Source of the DNA: DASYDU01 sp050248495
GTDB lineage: Bacteria > Planctomycetota > Planctomycetia > Pirellulales > Lacipirellulaceae
NCBI GenBank assembly: GCA_050248495.1
Contig: JBFWSG010000010.1
Span: 62,001 to 126,000 of the forward strand
Length of the DNA stretch: 64,000 nt
Direction of reading: 5' to 3'
The position numbers were made by a program, and so were the translations under genes. Shown one piece after another: positions 1 through 8,783 of the stretch; within the stretch, counting starts at the first letter, position 1, and every line of letters begins with the position of its first letter. The notes under the pieces were generated by a model that was not told the origin of the DNA, ran no database searches, and worked only from the letters and a program-made list of their open reading frames with translations.

Positions 1-945
1 ATCAATGTGTATGGCGGCGAGGAGCGGTTCTGGCTGGGGCCGGAAGGGGGGCAATTCAGCATCTTTTTTCCTCCCGGGGCCAAGTTTGAGCTTGCCGATT
101 GGCAGACGCCCGCGGTCATCGATACCGACACTTTTGCGGTCGCAACGCGCAGCGATGATGCCGTCAGCTTTCAACATGCGGCGACCCTCAAGAACTATTC
201 GGGCGCCGAATTCAAGGTCGCGATCGAACGAAAGATCGAGCTGCTCTCGCAGCACCAGATTGAGCAAGCGCTCGGCCAGCCGGTTGGCGGCAAAGTGAAA
301 TCGGTCGGCTACCGATCCACGAACCTTCTAACGAACGCCGGCGAAAACGATTGGCACAAGGACAGCGGCCTGCTCTCGATTTGGATGCTGGGCATGTACA
401 AGCCGGGGGCGCGAACGACGGTCGTAGTTCCATTTCGCGCAGGGAGCGAAGCGGAGTTGGGCCCGGTCGTCAACGACGCATACTTCGGCAAGCCGCCGGC
501 GGAGCGTTTGGTCATTGGCGACGGTGTGCTGTTCTTTTCCAGCGACGGTCAGTTTCGCAGCAAGCTCGGCCTGCCGCCCCAGCGGGCGACCGAACTTGCC
601 GGCAGCTGGGATGCCGATGCGGGTGTGCTGACGATCATCAAGTACACGAAGCCGGCCAGTGCGGCGGCCGGGTACGTGAACTCGATGTGGGAGCTGCAGC
701 AGCAACCCTTCGCCGGCGATGTCGTGAACGCCTATAACGACGGACCGCCGGGCCCCGGCGCCAAACCGCTGGGTCCGTTTTACGAACTCGAAACGTCGAG
801 TCCGGCGCTAGCCCTCGCGGCGGGCGAGTCGGCCGAGCACATCCAGGAGACGTTTCACTTAGAAGGTGATCGCGGCGCCCTCGACCAATTGGCGCAACGA
901 CTGTTGGGCGCATCCTTGAGCGAGATCGAAGCCGCGCTCAAATAA
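1..945 (+). CDS. DUF6786-like protein, 5' end outside window
   Basis: The frame is open from base 1, so the gene starts upstream; 314 residues of the C-terminal part are visible. The visible N-terminus, YGGEERFWLGPEGGQ, and the following SIFF segment resemble an uncharacterised planctomycete family that I recall as DUF6786. No catalytic motif or membrane segment is apparent. The repeated beta-strand character and the GGEERFWLGPE start suggest a sugar-mutarotase-like beta sandwich, but that is inference. It converges on the metallophosphoesterase gene, with 21 bp between the stop codons. Confidence 0.7.
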   Translation: MNVYGGEERFWLGPEGGQFSIFFPPGAKFELADWQTPAVIDTDTFAVATRSDDAVSFQHAATLKNYSGAEFKVAIERKIELLSQHQIEQALGQPVGGKVKSVGYRSTNLLTNAGENDWHKDSGLLSIWMLGMYKPGARTTVVVPFRAGSEAELGPVVNDAYFGKPPAERLVIGDGVLFFSSDGQFRSKLGLPPQRATELAGSWDADAGVLTIIKYTKPASAAAGYVNSMWELQQQPFAGDVVNAYNDGPPGPGAKPLGPFYELETSSPALALAAGESAEHIQETFHLEGDRGALDQLAQRLLGASLSEIEAALK

Positions 946-952
946 TGCGGCG

Positions 953-965
953 CCACCGTCGGTGG
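953..965. terminator. Small hairpin between convergent genes
   Basis: CCACC and GGTGG flank a 3-nt loop in the 21-bp gap between two convergent stop codons. The stem is short and no T-run follows, so a terminator role is only possible. Confidence 0.25.
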
Positions 966-966
966 G

Positions 967-2121
967 TCAGGACATCAGTTCCAACAGGGCGATCTCGGGC
1001 GGGCAGTTCCAGCGGAACGGCGTGAGCCCGCCCGTGCCCCGGCCGACGTGCATCACTGTGCTCGCGCGGCGGAACGTGCCGCTGGCATAGCGGACTCCCG
1101 AGAGACTCGGGGCGAGGATCGCGCCCAGCCAGGGCAAGCGAATTTGTCCGCCGTGGTTATGGCCGGCAAGCATCAAGTCGAAATCGTGCGTCGCGGCCCA
1201 GCGGAATTGATCGGGCGTGTGGGCGAGCAGGATCCGCAGTGGCAGCTCATTCTCGTCACGCGGCGGCAATAGCGCCGGGTTGGGTGCGGGACCGAGCCAA
1301 GGCATTTCGTTTCCGGCGAGCACCACGCGCAAATCGCCGATTTCCGCTTCGCGCCAGGTGCCGCCGACGTGGATCAAACCCAAGCCGTTGAGCTCAGCGA
1401 GCAGGCCGCGATGGTTGATGCGCAGGTCGTGATTCCCCAGCACATAGTAGACGCCCGCTTTCGCGCGCAGGCGTCCCAATGTATCGGGCAGCCAACCAAG
1501 GCATTCCTCGCGCTCGACCAGGTCGCCAGTGAGCGTCACCAGGTCGGGTTCGAGCCGATTGATCGTGTCGACGATCTCGACGAAGTACTCCTTGGCCACG
1601 CGGCCGGACATGTGCAGATCGGTGATATGAGCAATCCGCAGCAGCCCGCCCGATGGCATGCGCGGGATCACGATCTGCTTCTCGTGCAGGTGCAGATCGA
1701 AGATCTGATTGCCGGGAACGCGAGCCATCCAGCGCGGGATGCCCGGAGCAGCGAGCGCGTCGAGGCGATGGTGCGACAGGTCGACGCGAGATGTGTGGTT
1801 GGAGGCGAGCGCGCCGCTGCGTTCCGGATGGAGCGTCAAGATGAGTCGGTGCGCCGCCGCGCACAGGCAGGCCACGGCACTCAGGTAGACGTACACCGCC
1901 GCGACACTCCCCACGGCACCGCCGCCGGTAAACGTGAGCGCACCGCGCTGCCAGAAGTAATGGGCGATCACGAGCGGAATGCCGCCCATGGCCGTACCGC
2001 AGGCGATGGTCGCCAGGTCGATCCAATGGCGCTTGATCCCTAAACCGTGCAGCCGGTTGACAATGGAGGCCCAAAAAACAACGTGCCCCAGGACCGCCAG
2101 GATAAGCAGCAGGTAGATCAT
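967..2121 (-). CDS. Membrane-anchored metallophosphoesterase (YkuE-like)
   Basis: The product has 384 residues. Three hydrophobic segments occupy roughly residues 1-22, 35-57 and 65-92. A calcineurin-like phosphoesterase domain follows from about residue 160. Metal-binding motifs are complete: D168-L-H170, G199-D200, G229-NHD, H301 and GHNHGGQ at 320-326. This is the pattern of the YkuE/membrane phosphodiesterase type, which hydrolyses phosphoesters; the substrate cannot be told from sequence. I chose the ATG at 2121 over one at 2175 because the upstream start would overlap the preceding gene and adds a basic, non-hydrophobic leader. It lies 28 bp downstream of the PAS-GAF-receiver gene and may be cotranscribed with it. 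Confidence 0.9.
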   Translation of the reverse strand: MIYLLLILAVLGHVVFWASIVNRLHGLGIKRHWIDLATIACGTAMGGIPLVIAHYFWQRGALTFTGGGAVGSVAAVYVYLSAVACLCAAAHRLILTLHPERSGALASNHTSRVDLSHHRLDALAAPGIPRWMARVPGNQIFDLHLHEKQIVIPRMPSGGLLRIAHITDLHMSGRVAKEYFVEIVDTINRLEPDLVTLTGDLVEREECLGWLPDTLGRLRAKAGVYYVLGNHDLRINHRGLLAELNGLGLIHVGGTWREAEIGDLRVVLAGNEMPWLGPAPNPALLPPRDENELPLRILLAHTPDQFRWAATHDFDLMLAGHNHGGQIRLPWLGAILAPSLSGVRYASGTFRRASTVMHVGRGTGGLTPFRWNCPPEIALLELMS

Positions 2122-2149
2122 CGCAAGACCGACCACGCGAGGAAAACGA

Positions 2150-3853
2150 TCACGAACTCGCGCCGGCGGGCGCACCGGTCACCAGCAGCTCGACGACCTC
2201 TAGCAACTGGTCGAGCCGGAACGGCTTGTAGAGCACGGCCTGCAGGCCGGCCTGACGAGCGCGCACGATCGAGTGCCCCGGATCGTAACCGAACCCGGTC
2301 ATCAAGGCCATCGGCACGACCTCGAGCGTTTCCTTGAGCTTCATCAACAGATCGTACCCGCTCATGTCGGGCAGGCGGATGTCGGAGATGATCGCGTCGT
2401 AGCGCTGGTTGTTGGCCAGGCTGCGGACCATGAACTGGGCCTCGCTGCCATCGTGGGCCGTCTCGACGATGCAGCCGTAGCGATCGAGCAAGGCGTGGGC
2501 GGCGCTGCGGACCGTTTCGTCGGCGTCGACCACCAGCACGCGCTTTCCCACGAGTGACGGCCGCAGCTCGACGCGGACACTGCTCGGCTGGGCCTCGACG
2601 GGGGCCATCGATTGGCCCACCTTTTGAATCGTCTGCTTGATGTCGCGGGCATTGCGGAGGATCGAGTGGAGCCGCTCGACGACCTCCGGTTCGTGGCCGA
2701 TGTAACGCTCCATCACGTTGCAAGCGTCGTTGAGGATGTCGTCGACCGGCAAGGCAACCGCGCTGTGAATTGCTTGAACGCTGGCGGCGGCCGTGCTGGC
2801 CTTCTCGGCGAGCAACAACTCAAGCGTGTTGAGCGCGGCAGCCACGTCGCGGGCGAAGATTTCCAGGAACTGCAGATCGCTCTCCGTGAAGGCCCGCGGC
2901 TCGGTGCTTTCGACGTTGAACGTGCCCGTCACGCGATCGTGCAGAATAACCGGCACCGTGATCGAGCTGCGGGCGTTCTGGGCGCCTTCGAGATACAGCG
3001 GGTCTTCGAGCGTGTCTTCACAGAGATAGCTTTTGCCCGTGGCAGCGACGAAACCGGTCACGCCGTTGCCGGTAATCGAAGCCCTCAGCTCGCGGCCGGC
3101 GGCCTCGGAAGTCATGCCGACCGCCAGGACCGGCTCCAGTGCGCCGGTCGCCTGGTCGAGCATGCGGATCTCGACCACGTTGTATTGCAAAACATCCTGC
3201 GTGCAGTGCAGGATGTTCGACTTCAAGAGCTCGATCCGATCGTCGATCGGCATGTTGGCGACTTCGTCCGGCGTGAGGTCCGCCAGGGCGATGCCGGCCT
3301 GGTGAATGGCCGTGAGCTTTTGCTGCTGCAAGACGTCGGACGTCACGTCGCGAATGGTGACGATCAAATGCTGCGCGGGCTGATTGCATTCGGCCACCGG
3401 CACTGCGTGGACGCGGAAATAGCGATGGTCGGCCCGCAGCGTCGACGCGCTCGACTTGCCGGTCGAGAAGGCGGTGTGGAACGGACAGAAGTCGGGGCCG
3501 ATGATCTCGGGGTTGCCGAGGACTTCGTAAAAATTCGCGCCCACGACATCATCGCGGCCGGTCCACTCGCGTAGCCGGCCGTTGCCCCACAACACTGTAT
3601 TGTCGTTCGCCAGCAGGACGACGCCGTCCGGCATGCCCTGCAGGATTCGCTCATTCTGCAGGAACCGGCCGACGTCGATGACTTCGGAGAAATGGTCGGC
3701 ATCGGCGTAGATGCCGATGTAGTCGCCGCGGGCCAGTTCGGCGAGGCCGCGCGCGGGCGAAGAGACTTCCACAACCTCAAATTCGTTGCCCAGTCTCTCT
3801 CGCAGCGCAACTTGTTCGTCGTGCGTGCCGCCGAGACAGAGAATCTTCGGCAT
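2150..3853 (-). CDS. PAS-GAF-receiver signalling protein
   Basis: The product has 567 residues. The N-terminal 1-65 looks like a degenerate receiver fold, followed by a PAS domain (about 70-175), a GAF domain (about 190-345), a helical stretch resembling a histidine-kinase dimerisation region but without an obvious phospho-acceptor histidine (about 355-415), and a C-terminal receiver (437-556). The receiver keeps the acidic pair D443/D445, phospho-acceptor D491 in SDIRLPD, and the conserved lysine in YKPF. No kinase ATPase domain is present, so it must accept phosphate from a partner kinase. The ATG at 3853 is preceded by AAGGAGAG at good spacing, which favours it over an ATG at 3916. Confidence 0.85.
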   Translation of the reverse strand: MPKILCLGGTHDEQVALRERLGNEFEVVEVSSPARGLAELARGDYIGIYADADHFSEVIDVGRFLQNERILQGMPDGVVLLANDNTVLWGNGRLREWTGRDDVVGANFYEVLGNPEIIGPDFCPFHTAFSTGKSSASTLRADHRYFRVHAVPVAECNQPAQHLIVTIRDVTSDVLQQQKLTAIHQAGIALADLTPDEVANMPIDDRIELLKSNILHCTQDVLQYNVVEIRMLDQATGALEPVLAVGMTSEAAGRELRASITGNGVTGFVAATGKSYLCEDTLEDPLYLEGAQNARSSITVPVILHDRVTGTFNVESTEPRAFTESDLQFLEIFARDVAAALNTLELLLAEKASTAAASVQAIHSAVALPVDDILNDACNVMERYIGHEPEVVERLHSILRNARDIKQTIQKVGQSMAPVEAQPSSVRVELRPSLVGKRVLVVDADETVRSAAHALLDRYGCIVETAHDGSEAQFMVRSLANNQRYDAIISDIRLPDMSGYDLLMKLKETLEVVPMALMTGFGYDPGHSIVRARQAGLQAVLYKPFRLDQLLEVVELLVTGAPAGASS

Positions 3854-4447
3854 GCCGAGCTCTCCTTGGCCTACCGCCGAAGCGCAATTCTCTTGAGTTG
3901 ATGCGGACTGGTACACGGTCTCACTTATGCAGTGCGTTCACGCCTGCCGCCGTCCGCTCCCGGCCCGGCACGTCGGCTATGTTGACGCACCGAGTCAAGG
4001 GTCGGGCACTTGGAATTATAGGTGCTGGCGAAAATGCTAACAACCTTACTCGGGCGACAACGCTTTTTGCCCTGTTTTTCGCATCGGCTCGCCGGCTGCG
4101 CGATGTTGATCGAGAGCCGCAGACTTCGCCTAACTCGCATACTTTCGCAGGCGTAGCCCCGACACCACCCGCACAACACATCGCCCGGGCCGTGCCGCGG
4201 CCCGGGTACGCCGGACCGCGACCGGTGAGGTGAAGGAGTGGGATGCCGCCGATTTTGCGGCGTTTAGCGACGAGAAAGTCAGCAGAATCGACTCTCTCGA
4301 ACGCTTCCTGCCGAAATGCACCGCGAATGCGTCTCACGCGCACCTGACAAGCTACACTTGCGCGGCAAAATCTCTGCATCCGCCCTGAGTCGGTTCGTCA
4401 GGCGGCGCTGGGATTGTGCTACCGAATCACCAGCAGGAATCACTCAC
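3854..4447. other. 594-bp divergent intergenic region
   Basis: This lies between the divergent signalling gene and the small membrane protein gene. It holds a good minus-strand promoter (listed separately) and a GC palindrome, CCCGGGCCG / CGGCCCGGG with a 5-nt loop, at 4184-4206. I see no convincing gene; short frames here have no recognisable features. Confidence 0.6.
4015..4043 (-). promoter_or_regulatory. Sigma-70-like promoter for PAS-GAF-receiver gene
   Basis: On the minus strand, TTGTTA (4043-4038) is followed by a 17-nt spacer and a perfect TATAAT (4020-4015). This would give a 5' leader of about 155 nt before the ATG at 3853. Confidence 0.55.
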
Positions 4448-5251
4448 ATGAACATGCTCAATCGTCGCAACGGCCTGTCGGTCCTGGAATTCATCGGCTG
4501 CTTGATGGCGCTGGTGGGCGGCATTTGGCTCGGCGCTATCTACTTGGGCATCGACTTGCATCGCGTGGCCTTTCTCGCGCTCACCGAGTCGAAGTTGATG
4601 AACCAGGTGCCCGAGAGTTGGCGACCGGTCACGCCGGAATCGGAGCAGGCGCCGAGCCACGCCCAGCTCGCCGAGTCGGTGCGAAATGAGCTGGCGGCGC
4701 TGCGCGGGGAAATCACTTCGCTCCGCGAGTCGCAAGGTGCGAAGGACGTCGCGACGCAATCTGTCGCACAAGTGCCGCCCAACGCGTCCGCGCCTGCCGC
4801 ATCGTCGAACAGCGCTCAGCCAGTGACGCTCGAATACTGGAATCGCCTGGCGCAGATCGTTCAAAACAATTACACGTTGCAGCTGGGCGCCGAGTCGGCA
4901 GCCACCGAGGGCAACGCGACGAAAGTGGCCGCGATCAAGGGTCGCGTCAGCCGGCTGTCGGCAACCGCGATCGAGGCCCTGAACACCGAAAAGGTCGACC
5001 CGGCACTGGTGACGTTCGGGACCGATCTGGCTACCTGGTATGAAAGCGGCGCGGACCTATATGACGAAGCGGTCCGCGTGTGGGGTGCATCGGCCGGCGG
5101 CCAGGGCAACCCGCAGCTCGCCAAAGAGTGGCAGCAGGCAAACGTGCAGTACGAGAACGAGGGGCGGCTGCTGCGCGATCGGGCCAAGACGTTGCGTGAA
5201 ACGCTCACTCAGGAGTTGGGCGTCGAATTTCCGCCGCTCTCGGGACTGTAA
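4448..5251 (+). CDS. Single-pass membrane protein of unknown function
   Basis: The product has 267 residues with one hydrophobic segment at about 11-37. An extracytoplasmic domain rich in Ala, Glu and Gln follows and looks mostly helical. A low-complexity Ser/Ala/Pro linker sits near residues 110-125. I recognise no family. The ATG at 4448 is preceded by AGGAA about 10 nt upstream; an in-frame ATG at 4316 would add a basic leader before the membrane segment and has no ribosome-binding site, so it is less likely. The next gene, for the SHD1 protein, starts about 150 bp downstream on the same strand. Confidence 0.75.
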   Translation: MNMLNRRNGLSVLEFIGCLMALVGGIWLGAIYLGIDLHRVAFLALTESKLMNQVPESWRPVTPESEQAPSHAQLAESVRNELAALRGEITSLRESQGAKDVATQSVAQVPPNASAPAASSNSAQPVTLEYWNRLAQIVQNNYTLQLGAESAATEGNATKVAAIKGRVSRLSATAIEALNTEKVDPALVTFGTDLATWYESGADLYDEAVRVWGASAGGQGNPQLAKEWQQANVQYENEGRLLRDRAKTLRETLTQELGVEFPPLSGL

Positions 5252-5409
5252 TTTCGCGGCCAGGGTCAGACAGTTAGTCGCAATTGGGTCGCCGGCAGCC
5301 CCACCGATGGGGAGCCGGAAAAGTTTGCAAAGCTGCGGGGGGGCGAATACGATAGAGTCGCTTCGTACCCCCGTAGAATCGACGACTTTTTGATGGGAAG
5401 ATGCCAAAC

Positions 5410-6627
5410 ATGGTCAAGACGATGCGTTCCATTCTGGTCGCCTGCTTAGTGGCAATGCTCACGTTCAATCCGGCGACGGCTTGCCATTACTGTGGCGGCT
5501 ACGGCGGCGGCGGGTATTACTACGGCGGCGGGTACGGCGGCTACTACACGGGCTGCAACTCCGGCGGGTACTACTCATCCGGCGGATGCTGCGGCGGCTA
5601 CGACGGCGGTTGCTGCGGCGGCGAAGTCGTCGTGAGCGATTGCGGCGGCTGCTCGGATTGTGGCAGCTGCGATGGCGGCTGCAGCGATTGCGGCGGCTCG
5701 GAGTGTGCTGGCTGCTCTGGCTGCTCCGACGGCAGCGGCTGCTCGAATTGCGGCTCGTGCGATGGCTGTGGATGCGGCGGCGAAGCGGCAGTGACCACCG
5801 ATGACGCGACGATGCCGGCCCCGGAACCGCCGGCCCATACGCCGACGACGACTCCCTCGACCGTGAATCGCGTGCCGACGGAACCGGCCCCCGCTCTGCC
5901 GACGTATCAACCCACCACGCCCGCGGCGGAACCGCTTGCCGAGCCGACGACGCCTGTCGTGCCGCCGGCCGAGCCAGCGATTACCCCGGAAGTGACGCCG
6001 CCTCCGGTTACCGAAGCCCCGGCTGTCGTGCCGCCGACCACGGAGACCACGCCGCCGGCCACCGAGTCGCATGACGATTTGTTCGGCGCCCCGTCGACCG
6101 AAGAAGCGCCGCTGCCGGCAGAGGAGCCGTCGACGCCCGCTGAATCGAATGACCTGTTCTCGGAACCGGCCGCCGCGCCGGCGACCGACAGCGCTCCCGC
6201 GACGCCCGCCACCGAACCGGCGGCGGAGCCTGCGACCGAAGCGGCCACGCCGTCGGACGACGAGCTCTTTGGCCCGCCAGCCGAGGAAGAGAAGCCGGCG
6301 GAAGAAAAACCCGCCGAAGAGAAGCCGGCTGAGGAAACCAAAGAGGATGACCTGTTCGGCAAGGCCGAAGCGATCCTGGGCCTGCCGGGCGGTTTGTCGA
6401 GCGCCGAAAACCGCCACTGGGTCGACAACACAGGCAACTTCTCGTGCGACGGCCGCATGCTGCGGTTGCTCGACGGCAAGGTGCAGATTCTCAAAGCCAC
6501 CGGCCGCACGACGACCGTCCCTTTGGCCCGCTTGAGCAAGGGCGACCTCGAATTCGTCAATCGCCAGGCGAGCGCTCAGAAAGCGGAATCGCTGAGCAAG
6601 ACGGCTCAGGTGTCGCACGCTCGGTAG
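5410..6627 (+). CDS. Secreted Cys/Gly-rich protein with C-terminal SHD1 domain
   Basis: A signal peptide (about 24 residues, ending PATA) leads into a Gly/Tyr-rich and then Cys/Gly/Ser-rich region coded by 5485-5790. A long Pro/Thr/Glu/Ala-rich disordered region follows, and the C-terminus carries an SHD1 (Sla1 homology 1) domain beginning HWVDNTGNF at about 6415. SHD1 domains occur in many planctomycete secreted proteins; their bacterial role is not known to me. The disordered region has four copies of a DDLFG-like motif. GGGAAG ends at 5400, which suits the ATG at 5410 (9-nt spacing) better than the ATG at 5401. Function is unknown; the cysteines suggest disulfide cross-linking or metal binding at the envelope. 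Confidence 0.8.
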   Translation: MVKTMRSILVACLVAMLTFNPATACHYCGGYGGGGYYYGGGYGGYYTGCNSGGYYSSGGCCGGYDGGCCGGEVVVSDCGGCSDCGSCDGGCSDCGGSECAGCSGCSDGSGCSNCGSCDGCGCGGEAAVTTDDATMPAPEPPAHTPTTTPSTVNRVPTEPAPALPTYQPTTPAAEPLAEPTTPVVPPAEPAITPEVTPPPVTEAPAVVPPTTETTPPATESHDDLFGAPSTEEAPLPAEEPSTPAESNDLFSEPAAAPATDSAPATPATEPAAEPATEAATPSDDELFGPPAEEEKPAEEKPAEEKPAEETKEDDLFGKAEAILGLPGGLSSAENRHWVDNTGNFSCDGRMLRLLDGKVQILKATGRTTTVPLARLSKGDLEFVNRQASAQKAESLSKTAQVSHAR

Positions 6628-6658
6628 GGCAACTCGGCGAAGTTGTTTAAATCAATTC

Positions 6659-6696
6659 AGAAGGGCGAAGCCTCAGGCGGAGCTTCGCCCTTCTTT
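6659..6696. terminator. Intrinsic terminator shared by convergent genes
   Basis: A 13-bp perfect stem, AGAAGGGCGAAGC (6659-6671) with GCTTCGCCCTTCT (6682-6694), has a 10-nt loop. It is followed by TT on the plus side and begins after AATTCA, giving U-rich exits in both directions. It sits between the convergent SHD1 and PrcB-like genes. Confidence 0.75.
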
Positions 6697-6714
6697 CGTT
6701 TGGCGCGAACCAGC

Positions 6715-7242
6715 TTACTGTCTGTCAGGAATTAGTTCCTGCCCTTCCATTCTGGCGACTTCTTTCCATTCAGGAGAAGTCCCCTTCATGTTTGGGAAGT
6801 TCTCCTCAAAGACAATAGTCTTCGATGTCGCAGGCAATACGATGAACGCATAAGGTCGATCAGGCGGCTTGTTGTTGTCGGCACCTGAGGTCTGGTAGCC
6901 GAGCTGCGTGAAGCAAATCACGACTGCATCTTCGGTCTCCGCGGCCGAATCAATTTGTATACCACGAGAGTTCCGTTTTTCGCCTCGAAAGATTACGACC
7001 ACCATGCACCGCCCGAAGTCGACTTCGAAATGCGGTCGGTATGCATCGTCAACGGACGTTCCCAAGTGGTTCGCCCAAGTTTGAGCCCATTCCTCTGGCG
7101 AAGTGAGTCGGCGGTACGATGCCGTACGAACTTCGCTGTCGGCTCCACTTAATGTGGCTAACGGCATCTGCTCTTTTTCCGCCGCGTTGCTCACGATTCC
7201 GAACAGCGACAAGAGAATAGCGAAAATGACAGTAATTCTCAT
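6715..7242 (-). CDS. Exported protein with PrcB-like domain
   Basis: The product has 175 residues. A signal peptide covers about residues 1-20 (MRITVIFAILLSLFG..NAA). The rest has the order of features seen in PrcB C-terminal domains: a SPEEWAQTW segment, then a strand FEVDFGRCMVVVIF, a turn with GIQI, and a late Y-A-F-I-V-L-P strand. PrcB-type domains are small periplasmic beta folds of poorly known role. The ATG at 7242 is preceded by GGGAG at 6-nt spacing; an ATG ten codons upstream is less likely. It is a single gene, convergent with the SHD1 gene. Confidence 0.65.
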   Translation of the reverse strand: MRITVIFAILLSLFGIVSNAAEKEQMPLATLSGADSEVRTASYRRLTSPEEWAQTWANHLGTSVDDAYRPHFEVDFGRCMVVVIFRGEKRNSRGIQIDSAAETEDAVVICFTQLGYQTSGADNNKPPDRPYAFIVLPATSKTIVFEENFPNMKGTSPEWKEVARMEGQELIPDRQ

Positions 7243-7308
7243 TTGCTTCTCCCAAGGGATTTGACAGCGCAACCCTCTTCGGCCCGCACCTCGTAGACTA
7301 TTGCTGGT

Positions 7309-8688
7309 TCACTGTGAAAGCCGAGTGAAGACCGTATTCGCAGCGGTCTCGCCACTGTGGATGCACTGCGGAATGCCGACGCCCCGATAGGCGTTGCCGG
7401 CGAGCGCGAGTCCGGGAAGCGTGGCGATGCGGGCGTCGATGGCGGCGACGCGTTGCAAGTGGCCGACTTCGTACTGCGGCATGGATGAGGGCCAGCGGGC
7501 GATGTCGGTCCAGATCGGCTTGCCGCTCATTTGCAGCAGCTCGGCCAGCTCGCGTTCGGCGATGGACCGCAATTCGTCGTCCGGCCGCGTGGCGAGTTCG
7601 GGAGCGAGTGCTCCGCCGATGAAGACGCGGACGAGAATTTCGCCACTCGGCGCGCGGCCTGCGAACTTCTCACTGGCGTAGCTGCCGGCAAGAATTTGGC
7701 GGCGCTCGACTTTGGGGACCACGAAGCCAAAGCCGTCGGGCGCGACGCCGAATTGGTCGCGGCGATAGGCCAGGCAAACGATGGCACAGCCGGCGTATTG
7801 AATCGCGGCCAGTTCCTGCGACAACGCTGCGTCGATGTTCGAAAGCAGCTTCGCGGCGGACGGGGCGGGGACGGCGACGATCACCGCGTCGGCCGTTTCC
7901 AGCGCGCCGCCATTCAGCATGATCTGCCACTGGTTGCCGGAGCGTCGCACCTCGGTGACAGAGGTCGAAAGGCGGATGGCATCGGTGGGAAGGCGGTCGG
8001 CCAGCGCCCGCACCAATTGGCTCAGGCCCTCGCGCGGCGAAACGAACATGCCGTAGCGGGCGCCGCTGTCCGACTTCGTGGCCGCGTTCCGCTGGATATG
8101 GCCATGAAATTGTTCCTGGGCGATATACTCGGGAAATGTGGCGGCCAGGCTGAGGTGGTCGGCGTCCGCCGTGTGGATGCCGCCCAAGAGCGGTTGCACG
8201 AGCCGCTCGTACGCCTCGTCGCCGAGCCGACGCCGAGCGAACGAGCCGACGCTCTCATCGCCTTCCTGGTCCCCCGGCCGCCGCGGCATCCAGGGCTCCG
8301 CGAGGACACGCAGCTTGCCCGGCCAGGAGAGGATGGGCGTCGTGAGAATTGGCCAGCGCCTGTTGGGCGTCATCAGCACGAACCCGGCCGGCACGCACGC
8401 GAGCTTGCCGTCGTGCACCACGAGGGCCCGGCGACGCGATTCGTCGGTCGGCACAAGCTGGTCGCCGATGCCCAGCCGTTCGCAGAGGTCCGTGGCCCAG
8501 GGATACTTTGTGATGAAACTGTCGGCCGAGCGTTCGACGAGATAGCCGTCGCGACGAGCGGTTTCGAGCACGCCGCCCAGTCGGCCGGTGGCTTCATAGA
8601 TCATCAGGCGAGCGTGGGGCAGTAATTCTGTGAGGCGATGGGCCGCTGAGAGGCCGCTGATGCCGCCGCCGATCACAGCGATGTTCAT
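7309..8688 (-). CDS. hemY: Oxygen-dependent protoporphyrinogen oxidase
   Basis: The product has 459 residues, the usual length for the HemY/PPOX family. The N-terminal FAD-binding motif GGGISG (residues 7-12) and a following E in YEATGRLGG mark the dinucleotide fold. The LLGGIHTADADHLS segment and the C-terminal ALAGNAYRGVGIPQCI segment are typical of HemY enzymes. The enzyme oxidises protoporphyrinogen IX to protoporphyrin IX, the penultimate step of haem synthesis, using oxygen, so it points to an aerobic lifestyle. No other haem genes are nearby. Some databases call this gene hemG. Confidence 0.93.
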   Translation of the reverse strand: MNIAVIGGGISGLSAAHRLTELLPHARLMIYEATGRLGGVLETARRDGYLVERSADSFITKYPWATDLCERLGIGDQLVPTDESRRRALVVHDGKLACVPAGFVLMTPNRRWPILTTPILSWPGKLRVLAEPWMPRRPGDQEGDESVGSFARRRLGDEAYERLVQPLLGGIHTADADHLSLAATFPEYIAQEQFHGHIQRNAATKSDSGARYGMFVSPREGLSQLVRALADRLPTDAIRLSTSVTEVRRSGNQWQIMLNGGALETADAVIVAVPAPSAAKLLSNIDAALSQELAAIQYAGCAIVCLAYRRDQFGVAPDGFGFVVPKVERRQILAGSYASEKFAGRAPSGEILVRVFIGGALAPELATRPDDELRSIAERELAELLQMSGKPIWTDIARWPSSMPQYEVGHLQRVAAIDARIATLPGLALAGNAYRGVGIPQCIHSGETAANTVFTRLSQ

Positions 8689-8783
8689 GGTGCGGAGCCT
8701 GGGACGAAAGGGAGATCTCGGAGGTAGCTAAACCGGCAAGCGGCGCGCGAGGCGGGCAGGCGGAACGCGGCCAGACGTCGAGG

